Shown here: one piece after another, positions 1 to 5,696 of the stretch | How positions within the stretch are numbered: position 1 is the first letter of the stretch | Layout of the letters: each line of letters opens with the position of its first letter | From: Acidobacteriota bacterium | GTDB taxonomy: Bacteria > Acidobacteriota > Vicinamibacteria > Vicinamibacterales > UBA823 | DNA length: 5,696 nucleotides | NCBI GenBank assembly: GCA_002720285.1 | Contig: PBHT01000040.1 | Location: 13,836-19,531 of the forward strand | Direction: 5' to 3' | Program-made: the position numbers and the translations under genes | The notes under the pieces: generated by a model | Databases searched by the model: none | The model's input: only the letters and a program-made list of their open reading frames with translations | What the model was told of the DNA's origin: nothing

Positions 1-51
1 CAGGCTTTCAATCTCGCGTTCGGCTTCGATGAGCGCGATGGGTTGCTCTAA
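1..51 (+). CDS. argC: N-acetyl-gamma-glutamyl-phosphate reductase, C-terminal end (partial)
   Basis: The window opens inside a coding frame that ends at TAA (49-51) and gives 16 residues, QAFNLAFGFDERDGLL. The pattern N-L-x-F-G-F-D-E-x-x-G-L matches the usual C-terminus of ArgC, which in many bacteria ends in a NLMFG(F/L)xExxGL type sequence. ArgC is the cytoplasmic NADPH-dependent enzyme that reduces N-acetylglutamyl phosphate to the semialdehyde, the step after ArgB. Its place 11 bases upstream of argB in an arginine cluster supports the call. The catalytic cysteine and the cofactor domain lie outside the window, so identity rests on this short tail and on context. Confidence 0.75.
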   Translation, partial: QAFNLAFGFDERDGLL

Positions 52-53
52 CC

Positions 54-57
54 GAGG
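54..57 (+). promoter_or_regulatory. Ribosome binding site of argB
   Basis: GAGG lies five bases before the GTG at 63, inside the 11-base argC-argB gap. It supports the GTG as start. The frame has a TGA at 30-32 and no other start codon between that stop and 63. Confidence 0.6.
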
Positions 58-62
58 TTACG

Positions 63-950
63 GTGTCCAAGTCCCTTTCAGGTGTCGACGTGGGACCGGT
101 CGTGCTGAAGCTTGGTGGAGAGCTGATCGACACGAGCGAAGGACTGGATCGCATAGCCACTCTGATTGCCCAAGCGGCGGCTCAACGTCCGGTAGTCGTT
201 ATACACGGCGGTGGTCGCGAAATCGACTCTGAGCTTGCGCGGGCGGGCCTTGATAAACGGGTGGTAGATGGACTACGCATTACGGATCAAGCAACGCTCG
301 ATGTCGTTGTTGGTGTGTTGGCCGGTCGGGTTAACACCCGACTCGTGGCAGCAGTTACCCGAGCCGGTGCTCCTGCCGTCGGGTTAACCGGAGCAGATGA
401 CCGAATCGGTCTTTGCCGCCGCGCGAGTCCATACCGCGCGCTTGACGGGAATACCGCAGACCTTGGTTTGGTGGGCCAGCCACTGCCAACGGAGGCTCCA
501 CGATTACTGGACCGATTGCGACGAGCGGGTTACACGCCAATCGTGGCGTGCATTGGCGTCACTCAAGATGGACAGCTACTTAACGTGAACGCCGACATGC
601 TCGCCGCTCAACTAGCAGTGAACCTGAAGGTGGGCCAGCTCATCATTTTGGGTGCGACGGCTGGTGTTTTGGATAGTAATGGCCACTCATTGACAAGGCT
701 TGACGATGCCGACGTTGAACAACTTGTGGCGAGCGGTGACATCACCGCCGGGATGGTGGCTAAACTTGACGCATGCCGGCTGGCAAGCCGGAGCGGTGTC
801 AATAGCGTCATCATTGCCGACGGTCGCCGAGCCAACGACCTCGACCTCTTACCGGGAACGGTGATTACCGCGGGTGATGGGCCCACGAATCCGCAGGCTT
901 CTGCCTTGACTAAGAAAACGAATAAGAAGGGGGCGGGTCGTGACGAATAG
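63..950 (+). CDS. argB: N-acetylglutamate kinase
   Basis: This is a cytoplasmic amino acid kinase family enzyme that phosphorylates N-acetylglutamate with ATP, the second step of arginine synthesis. The 295-residue product shows LKLGGE (15-20, phosphate-binding Lys16), HGGG (48-51), GLRITD (70-75, part of the acetylglutamate site), NVNAD (174-178) and AGMVAKL (229-235). By alignment to the E. coli enzyme, Asp178 and Lys234 correspond to its catalytic Asp162 and Lys217. The start is GTG, and an in-frame stop at 30-32 rules out a longer N-terminus. Only 15 residues precede Lys16, so the N-terminal helix of the arginine-inhibited hexameric kinases is absent. Two motifs differ from the common type: GLTGADD (107-113) replaces GLSGKD, and LGATAGVLD (196-204) replaces LTDVPGVLD. 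The fold should end near residue 269. The last 26 residues form a Lys-rich, probably disordered tail whose codons overlap the argD ribosome binding site and start. Confidence 0.95.
   Translation: MSKSLSGVDVGPVVLKLGGELIDTSEGLDRIATLIAQAAAQRPVVVIHGGGREIDSELARAGLDKRVVDGLRITDQATLDVVVGVLAGRVNTRLVAAVTRAGAPAVGLTGADDRIGLCRRASPYRALDGNTADLGLVGQPLPTEAPRLLDRLRRAGYTPIVACIGVTQDGQLLNVNADMLAAQLAVNLKVGQLIILGATAGVLDSNGHSLTRLDDADVEQLVASGDITAGMVAKLDACRLASRSGVNSVIIADGRRANDLDLLPGTVITAGDGPTNPQASALTKKTNKKGAGRDE
924..933 (+). promoter_or_regulatory. Ribosome binding site of argD, inside the end of argB
   Basis: AAGAAGGGGG sits six bases before the GTG at 940 and is read in the argB frame as part of its Lys-rich tail. 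It decides the argD start: the argD frame has a TGA at 907-909 and no ATG, GTG or TTG between that stop and 940. Confidence 0.65.
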
Positions 951-2148
951 AAACGTCCTCGACACTGAAGCGACTCACATTTTACAAACTTATAAACGCA
1001 CGCCGATTGTGTTCTCACGAGGTCGCGGTATCCATCTGTATGACGATGAAGGTAAGGAGTACACCGATTTGGTGTCCGGTATCGGAGTAGCCTCCCTAGG
1101 ACACGCACATCCAAGGCTTGCTGCCGCTATCGACGAACAAGCCAAGGCGCTACTCCATACATCAAACCTCTACTACCATCCACTTCAGGGACAGCTGGCA
1201 GCACGGTTGACCGAACTCTCGGGACTCCCTCGATCGTTCTTCTGCAACAGTGGTAGTGAGGCGGTAGAAGCATGCCTTAAGTTCGCGCGCCGCTACTGGC
1301 ACACCGAAGGTGATGTTTCGCGGACCGAGGTCGTAGCACTTGAGAACTCGTTCCACGGACGAACACTTGGTGCACTATCAACTACGTGGGAGAAAAGTTA
1401 TCGAAGGCCATTCGAGCCCCTCGTGCCAGGCGTTAGGTTCGTACCCAGAGAGGCCACTGCGCTGACCGAGGCGATCTCGACCAATACCCAAGTTGTCATA
1501 GTCGAACCACTTCAGGGTGAAGGTGGTGTCCGGCCGCTCTCGAAGAACATCGCTCATACCATACAGAAAGCCTGCGATGACACCGGCGCACTGCTCATTA
1601 CCGACGAGGTGCAATGCGGTCTTGGCCGAACCGGCCGGCCCTTTTACTTCCAGGCGTTAGATCTCCGGCCTGATCTAATCTCGGTCGGGAAGGCGCTTGG
1701 AGCTGGCGTTCCTATTGGGGCAGCGCTCGTGGGAGAGCGCGTTGCGGCAGCGGTCGCCTACGGCGATCATGGGAGTACTTACGGAGGAAACCTCCTAGCT
1801 TGCCGAGCCGCTCTCGTTTTCCTTGAAGAGTTGATGGATCGAGGCTTACTCGGGCACATTGTAACGATCGGTGCTCTCGCCCACCAGCAGTTACAAAAGC
1901 TAGCTAACCGACACCCCTCTATCATCGACATTCGTGGTGAGGGCGTGATGTGGGGTATCGAGATTGACGGCAATACTGATGCAACCGCTATTGTGACGGC
2001 CGCGCTCAAACGCTGCCTCCTCATAAATCGGACTGCGGGAAACGTCATTCGCCTGCTGCCGCCACTCACGATTACCGAAGATGAACTTTCTACGGCGCTC
2101 GCTACTCTTGAAGCGGCGGTCGCCGAGGCCGAAGCTAGGGCGTCATGA
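940..2148 (+). CDS. argD: Acetylornithine aminotransferase (PLP-dependent, class III)
   Basis: This cytoplasmic enzyme moves the amino group of glutamate to N-acetylglutamate semialdehyde, giving N-acetylornithine. In some bacteria it also serves as succinyldiaminopimelate aminotransferase in lysine synthesis. The 402-residue product has the usual family length. Visible motifs are CNSGSEAVEACLKFARR (102-118, cofactor phosphate loop), NSFHGRTLG (136-144), VEPLQGEGG (188-196), LITDEVQCGLGRTG (219-232, with Asp222 contacting the pyridine nitrogen), SVGKALGAGVPIGA (248-261, with Lys251 as the Schiff-base lysine) and HGSTYGGNLLAC (277-288, with Thr280 contacting the phosphate of the partner subunit). 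All key residues are present. The GTG start overlaps the last 11 bases of argB, which suggests coupled translation. Other omega-aminotransferases share these motifs, so the specific name leans on the surrounding arginine genes. Confidence 0.94.
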   Translation: MTNRNVLDTEATHILQTYKRTPIVFSRGRGIHLYDDEGKEYTDLVSGIGVASLGHAHPRLAAAIDEQAKALLHTSNLYYHPLQGQLAARLTELSGLPRSFFCNSGSEAVEACLKFARRYWHTEGDVSRTEVVALENSFHGRTLGALSTTWEKSYRRPFEPLVPGVRFVPREATALTEAISTNTQVVIVEPLQGEGGVRPLSKNIAHTIQKACDDTGALLITDEVQCGLGRTGRPFYFQALDLRPDLISVGKALGAGVPIGAALVGERVAAAVAYGDHGSTYGGNLLACRAALVFLEELMDRGLLGHIVTIGALAHQQLQKLANRHPSIIDIRGEGVMWGIEIDGNTDATAIVTAALKRCLLINRTAGNVIRLLPPLTITEDELSTALATLEAAVAEAEARAS

Positions 2149-2180
2149 TTGAAACGACGCCCCTTCAAACAACTCTGTAA
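2145..2180 (+). CDS. Possible 11-residue bridging ORF between argD and argJ
   Basis: ATG at 2145-2147 overlaps the argD TGA stop (2146-2148) as ATGA. The frame runs 11 codons, MIETTPLQTTL, and ends at TAA (2178-2180), whose last base is the first base of the argJ ATG (TAATG). An AGGG four bases before the ATG (2137-2140) could act as a weak ribosome binding site. argJ has no clear Shine-Dalgarno of its own, so ribosomes finishing argD may restart here and be delivered to argJ. The peptide resembles nothing I know and may have no function. The chance that a short ORF fits both junctions by accident is real. Confidence 0.3.
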   Translation: MIETTPLQTTL

Positions 2181-3385
2181 TGGGTACCAATGATTGGATT
2201 GCAGGTGGGGTCACTGCACCAGCCGGATTCCGCGCGGCTGGCGTTGCCTGTGGCATTAAACCCGTTGGCTTGGACGTTGCAATCGTCGACGCCGGAATCC
2301 CGACGTCCGCCGCAGCGGTTTTCACAACGAATCTCGTGGCAGCAGCCCCCGTTCTAGTTTCCAAATCACATCTTAGAACCAGTAGTGGCAGGGCCCGCGC
2401 AGTCATCATCAACAGTGGCTGTGCGAACGCGTGTACCGGTGAAGACGGGCTGGCAGTTGCTCAGTCGATGGCCAACACGGGCGCGAAGTGCTTGGGGTGC
2501 GATCCGGTGGATGTTCTCATCGCGTCCACAGGAGTTATTGGCGTCAACCTTGATGGCCGCCGGGTCGCTAGCGGAATCGCAAACGCAACGACAGCACTTA
2601 GCCGGGAGGGTCATGACGATGCCGCTCGGGCCATTTTGACGACGGACATCGGTCCTAAGGAATCGGCCATACGGGTAGGCCTTGACACCGGTGAGTTTCG
2701 TGTCGGCGGCATGGCAAAAGGTGCCGGCATGATCGAACCGAATATGGCGACTATGCTGGCCGTACTAGCAACAGATGTCCGAATCACTGCTCCGGACCTG
2801 CAAAAAGCGCTGACTGACGCGGTCGCAGACACTTTTAACGCCATTACCGTGGATGGTGAGTGTTCGACCAATGACTCCGTCTTCGCACTCGCGAGTGGTG
2901 CTGGCAACATTGAGATTGACGAAGATTCTTTTCCCATATTTGTGGACACGCTGAAAACTGTGGCTCGACAACTCGCCGTGGCGATCGTCCGGGGTGCCGA
3001 AGGTGCCAATAAATTAGTCACTATCCGGGCACACGGTGCACAAACACCTGACGAGGCTAGACGTGCCGCGAAAACACTCGCCAACTCTCTACTAGTTAAA
3101 ACAGCATTACATGGCGGCGACCCGAACTGGGGACGCTTGGTCGCTGCGGTAGGGCGAGCGGGTGTTACCTTCGATCCAGCGCGTGCCACTGTACAGATCG
3201 GTGACACTATCCTTTTCGAGCATGGTCATCCATTCGACGAAGCTGCGCCCACGGCTGCTGACTATTTGCGTGGGACAGATATCAAGATTCAGGTTGGCCT
3301 CGGAGTCGGAGCGTGCGAAGCGACTGTATGGACCTGTGATCTCAGTGCTGAGTACGTACGAATTAATTCAGAATACCGGACGTGA
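2180..3385 (+). CDS. argJ: Glutamate N-acetyltransferase / ornithine acetyltransferase
   Basis: This Ntn-type enzyme moves the acetyl group of N-acetylornithine to glutamate, releasing ornithine and remaking N-acetylglutamate. Some members also use acetyl-CoA for the first step; the sequence does not show which type this is. The 401-residue precursor carries the self-cleavage motif KGAGMIEPNMATML (180-193). Cleavage before Thr191, the nucleophile, should give chains of about 190 and 211 residues. Other marks are GGVTAP (9-14), SGCANACTG (79-87), STGVIG (116-121, oxyanion hole Thr117-Gly118), DGECSTND (225-232), GGDPNWGRL (312-320) and the family-typical C-terminus RINSEYRT (394-401). ATG is the only plausible upstream start: a TGA lies at 2150-2152 and no other start codon follows it before 2180. 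No Shine-Dalgarno is visible. The gene sits after argD, not between argC and argB as is common. Confidence 0.96.
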   Translation: MGTNDWIAGGVTAPAGFRAAGVACGIKPVGLDVAIVDAGIPTSAAAVFTTNLVAAAPVLVSKSHLRTSSGRARAVIINSGCANACTGEDGLAVAQSMANTGAKCLGCDPVDVLIASTGVIGVNLDGRRVASGIANATTALSREGHDDAARAILTTDIGPKESAIRVGLDTGEFRVGGMAKGAGMIEPNMATMLAVLATDVRITAPDLQKALTDAVADTFNAITVDGECSTNDSVFALASGAGNIEIDEDSFPIFVDTLKTVARQLAVAIVRGAEGANKLVTIRAHGAQTPDEARRAAKTLANSLLVKTALHGGDPNWGRLVAAVGRAGVTFDPARATVQIGDTILFEHGHPFDEAAPTAADYLRGTDIKIQVGLGVGACEATVWTCDLSAEYVRINSEYRT

Positions 3386-3395
3386 TTATCCGACG

Positions 3396-4322
3396 ATGAA
3401 GAAAGATTTTCTCTCGATTCTTGACCTGACCACTGCCGACCTGAAGCGTTGCCTTGACGTAGCCGCAGAATTCAAGCGAGGGCGCGCGGAGAGGCAGGGT
3501 GCGCCTACGGCAAGCCTGCTGGCGGGCCAGCATGTCGCGTTATTGTTCGACAAGCCCTCACTCCGTACCCGCGCAACATTCGAGATCGCGGTGCGTGAGT
3601 TAGGCGGAGAAATTATCAATCCCACCGTCGACGAAACGCTGGCCAAGCGCGAGACTATGGCCGACGTGGCGAGAAATCTCGAGCGGTGGGTAGCCGCGGC
3701 AATCATCAGAACGTTTAAGCAGGAACGCCTCGTAGAAGCCGCCTGCGCAACAACCCGGCTTCGCATCATCAACGCGCTCAGTGATACTGAGCATCCCTGC
3801 CAAGCACTTGCTGACATGATGACCCTGCGCGAGCACTGGGGCACTCTGGCTGGGCGGGTCTTGACCTTTGTCGGCGATGGCAACAACGTCGCTACTTCAC
3901 TAGTGCAAGCCAGCGCCATGCTGGGCGTACGGATCCGAGTCGCATCACCAGATGGGTATGGTTTATCTGATCGCGTCGTTGATGAGGCCATCGGCCGTAA
4001 CGCCTCGGCTTCGGTCGAGCAATTTATCGACCCACACAAGGCAGTCTCCGGCGCCGACGCAGTCTACACCGATGCTTGGACTTCGATGGGCCAAGAAAAT
4101 GAATCTCGTTTACGGCAAAACACATTTTTCCCCTACCAAGCGAACGCTGAACTGATGGCCAAGGCGAAACCAGGCGCGCTTTTCCTCCATTGCTTGCCAG
4201 CGCATCGCGGTGAGGAAGTCACGGACGAGGTCATCGAGGCGCCAACGTCGGTGGTTTTCGACCAAGCAGAAAATCGGCTCCACACTGAAAAGGCCCTCCT
4301 TACAATGCTCTTGACCGAGTAA
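3396..4322 (+). CDS. argF: Ornithine carbamoyltransferase
   Basis: This cytoplasmic enzyme joins carbamoyl phosphate and ornithine to give citrulline. The 308-residue product has the normal family length and starts MKKDFLSILDLT, close to the typical MKKHFLSLLDL. An open frame extends upstream into argJ, but the ATG at 3396 matches the family start and lies 10 bases after the argJ stop. The carbamoyl phosphate loop KPSLRTRATFE (53-63) has Ser-Leu-Arg-Thr-Arg, a known variant of STRTR. Further motifs are IRTF (104-107), HPCQALAD (133-140), FVGDGNNVATSL (158-169), TDAWTSMGQE (225-234; Asp226 and the SMG loop bind ornithine), HCLPAHRGEEV (265-275) and FDQAENRLHTEKALL (288-302). The SMG loop and HCLP favour ornithine over acetyl- or succinylornithine carbamoyltransferase, which fits an operon with argJ. 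There is no clear Shine-Dalgarno, so expression may depend on coupling to argJ. It could serve in arginine breakdown, but no arcA or arcC is nearby. Confidence 0.95.
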   Translation: MKKDFLSILDLTTADLKRCLDVAAEFKRGRAERQGAPTASLLAGQHVALLFDKPSLRTRATFEIAVRELGGEIINPTVDETLAKRETMADVARNLERWVAAAIIRTFKQERLVEAACATTRLRIINALSDTEHPCQALADMMTLREHWGTLAGRVLTFVGDGNNVATSLVQASAMLGVRIRVASPDGYGLSDRVVDEAIGRNASASVEQFIDPHKAVSGADAVYTDAWTSMGQENESRLRQNTFFPYQANAELMAKAKPGALFLHCLPAHRGEEVTDEVIEAPTSVVFDQAENRLHTEKALLTMLLTE

Positions 4323-4375
4323 TCCTCGACTGCAGACCCTTACACGTTACAGTCATCCGAAAAGGTGGGCTGGGA

Positions 4376-4381
4376 TATACT
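4376..4381 (+). promoter_or_regulatory. Candidate -10 element for the AGCS symporter gene
   Basis: TATACT matches the sigma-70 consensus TATAAT at five of six positions and lies 26 bases before the ATG at 4408. Transcription would begin near 4388, just ahead of the ribosome binding site. No good -35 is found at 16-18 bases upstream (sequence around TCATCC, 4353-4358), and there is no extended -10 TG, so this is a weak call. Confidence 0.3.
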
Positions 4382-4389
4382 CACCCTTC

Positions 4390-4396
4390 AGAAGGA
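4390..4396 (+). promoter_or_regulatory. Ribosome binding site of the AGCS symporter gene
   Basis: AGAAGGA lies 11 bases before the ATG at 4408, a slightly long spacing. In this frame a TAA occurs at 4402-4404, so 4408 is the first possible start. Confidence 0.6.
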
Positions 4397-4407
4397 CACC
4401 CTAAACG

Positions 4408-5696
4408 ATGCTTGAAACGATCGAACAATCCAACACCTGGTTAAACGGTTATGTGTGGGGCATGCCTATGCTCATCCTTCTAATGGGTACGGGCGTGGTG
4501 TTAACGGTTTTAACAAGAGCCGTTCAGTTCAGGTATTTGGGCTTTGCGCTTAAAGAGGTGCTGGGAAAACTCACGGAGCGGACTACGGGAACCGGTGACG
4601 TGAGTCCGTTCCAAGCAGTGTCCACCGCATTAGCATCGACCGTCGGTACTGGCAACATCGCAGGTGTGGCCACCGCTCTGACATTGGGTGGTCCCGGTGC
4701 GCTGTTTTGGCTCTGGCTGTCTGGCCTACTCGGTATGTGTACGAAATTCGCAGAGATTGTAATCGCGTTGCACTATCGAGAGCCTGATGCTACTGGCACC
4801 ATGCGTGGCGGCGCCATGTACACACTGCGTAAAGGACTCGGGCTGCCATGGCTGGGCGGAGTCTTTGCGCTGCTCACTTCAATGGCTGCGTTCGGTATTG
4901 GCAATATGGTGCAGGCGAACTCGGTAGCCGACAGTCTGCAATCTAGCTTTGGTGTCGATGAGAGGATTACCGGTATCGTCCTCGTGGCACTCACAGCAGC
5001 AGTGATCCTTGGTGGAATCCAGCGAATCGGCCAGGTAACACAGGTGCTTGTGCCATTCATGAGCCTGCTCTACCTCGGCGGCGGTTTACTGATCCTTCTG
5101 CTCCACTATGCCGACCTTCCTGGTGCTGTCGCACTCGTTTTTGAGAGCGCGTTCAATGGCGCAGCCGCGACTGGTGGTTTTGCCGGTGCGACCGTGCGCG
5201 CTGGGATGCAGCGTGGTATTGCACGCGGACTTTTCTCTAACGAGGCGGGCCTAGGTAGCGCTCCAATGGTGCACGCGGCCGCTAAGACGGACCACCCTGT
5301 GAGGCAAGGACTCTACGGGATCTTCGAGGTATTCGTTGATACGGTCCTCGTTTGCACCATTACCGGGCTGGCCATTCTGGTTACCGACACCTGGCAGATC
5401 GAGGGCATGACTGGCGCTGCACTTTCAGGTGAGGCGTTCCGCTCTGGGTTACCGGGCATCTTCGGCAACATCATTGTTACCAGTAGCATCATGCTGTTTG
5501 CTTTCTCGACGGTGATAGGATGGAGCTACTACGGCGAAACCGGCATCGTCTATCTGTTCGGCGCTAAGATCGCCCTACCTTATCGGATTCTCTGGCTAGT
5601 CTTTATTTACCTGGGCGCAACCGGTTCACTAGAACTTATCTGGAGTGTGGCCGACACACTGAACGGCCTCATGGCTATTCCGAACCTGGTGTCAGT
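4408..5696 (+). CDS. Sodium:alanine/glycine symporter, AGCS family (3' end missing)
   Basis: This inner-membrane, LeuT-fold carrier imports small neutral amino acids, usually alanine or glycine, with sodium; relatives are named AgcS, AlsT or DagA. The frame is open from ATG 4408 to the window edge and gives 429 residues. Family members have roughly 440-480, so only a short C-terminal part is missing. Family motifs are ALASTVGTGNIAGVATAL (74-91, unwound helix that helps form the substrate and sodium sites), GGPGALFW (94-101), GNMVQANS (165-172), ARGLFSNEAGLGSAPM (272-287), AAKTDHPVRQGL (291-302), FEVFVDT (306-312) and GWSYYGE (371-377). Hydrophobic spans lie near 18-36, 95-120, 148-165, 187-205, 213-232, 305-326, 349-370 and 392-408. 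The segment GGAMYTL (134-140) departs from the commoner GGPMYY. Substrate cannot be told from sequence, and a role linked to arginine synthesis is not shown. Confidence 0.93.
   Translation, partial: MLETIEQSNTWLNGYVWGMPMLILLMGTGVVLTVLTRAVQFRYLGFALKEVLGKLTERTTGTGDVSPFQAVSTALASTVGTGNIAGVATALTLGGPGALFWLWLSGLLGMCTKFAEIVIALHYREPDATGTMRGGAMYTLRKGLGLPWLGGVFALLTSMAAFGIGNMVQANSVADSLQSSFGVDERITGIVLVALTAAVILGGIQRIGQVTQVLVPFMSLLYLGGGLLILLLHYADLPGAVALVFESAFNGAAATGGFAGATVRAGMQRGIARGLFSNEAGLGSAPMVHAAAKTDHPVRQGLYGIFEVFVDTVLVCTITGLAILVTDTWQIEGMTGAALSGEAFRSGLPGIFGNIIVTSSIMLFAFSTVIGWSYYGETGIVYLFGAKIALPYRILWLVFIYLGATGSLELIWSVADTLNGLMAIPNLVS

Larger units (their letters stand above)
4323..4407 (+). other. Intergenic gap between argF and the AGCS symporter gene
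   Basis: This is the only gap in the window longer than 31 bases. It holds a candidate -10 element and the ribosome binding site of the next gene. A short direct repeat, TTACA-CG-TTACA, lies at 4340-4351. I see no hairpin followed by a T tract, so the end of the arg transcript is not marked by an obvious intrinsic terminator. No ARG-box-like operator is recognisable. Confidence 0.5.

Noticed and set aside
29..232. 67-codon plus-strand frame across the argC-argB junction
   Set aside because: It is out of frame with both real genes and gives an Arg/Ser-rich translation typical of a shifted frame.
608..1114. Minus-strand open frame of 168 codons opposite argB and argD
   Set aside because: It lies opposite two well-supported genes, has no recognisable domain, and its translation reads like a reverse-strand shadow.
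2611..3207. Minus-strand open frame of 198 codons opposite argJ
   Set aside because: It is fully antisense to argJ, with low-complexity Ser/Ala/Thr-rich translation and no motif; a shadow of codon bias.
3162..3395. Extended N-terminus of argF overlapping argJ
   Set aside because: The frame is open upstream, but those 78 codons have no family similarity, and the canonical start MKKDFLSILDL is at 3396.
3386..4039. Minus-strand open frame of 217 codons opposite argF
   Set aside because: It is Ser/Arg/Ala-rich with no motif, and antisense to a gene with all ornithine carbamoyltransferase signatures.
4362..4388. Possible hairpin AAGGTG...CACCCTT as a terminator for the arg operon
   Set aside because: The stem is about six pairs with a bulge and a 14-base loop and is not followed by a T tract; the candidate -10 lies in its loop.
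4773..5060. Minus-strand 95-codon frame opposite the symporter gene
   Set aside because: It is antisense to conserved AGCS transmembrane motifs and has no recognisable content.

Overview
This window is a bacterial chromosomal segment holding most of an arginine biosynthesis operon, followed by the start of a sodium-coupled amino acid transporter gene. All genes are on the + strand. The base composition looks moderately GC-rich. The organism cannot be fixed from sequence alone. The ArgB variant (GLTGADD and LGATAGVLD instead of the usual GLSGKD and LTDVPGVLD) recalls kinases I associate with Acidobacteriota of the Vicinamibacteria type, but this is a low-confidence inference.

Layout: bases 1-51 are the last 16 codons of a gene that fits argC. 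Then follow argB (63-950, N-acetylglutamate kinase), argD (940-2148, acetylornithine aminotransferase), argJ (2180-3385, glutamate/ornithine N-acetyltransferase) and argF (3396-4322, ornithine carbamoyltransferase). Gaps are 11 and 10 bases at the two ends. argB and argD overlap by 11 bases. argD and argJ are joined by a possible 11-codon ORF that shares bases with argD's stop and argJ's start. This is almost certainly one transcript. An 85-base gap (4323-4407) then carries a candidate promoter and a good ribosome binding site for an AGCS-family (alanine/glycine:sodium) symporter. That gene starts at 4408 and runs off the window after 429 codons.

Together ArgB, ArgC, ArgD and ArgJ turn N-acetylglutamate into ornithine. 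ArgJ passes the acetyl group back to glutamate, so this is the acetyl-recycling form of the pathway, and ArgF then makes citrulline. The genes for the last two steps (argG, argH) are not in the window. I see no mobile element, CRISPR array, tRNA or rRNA, and no evidence of an undescribed system. The points worth a second look are the argD-argJ bridging ORF, the gene order C-B-D-J-F, and the short N-terminus and variant motifs of ArgB.
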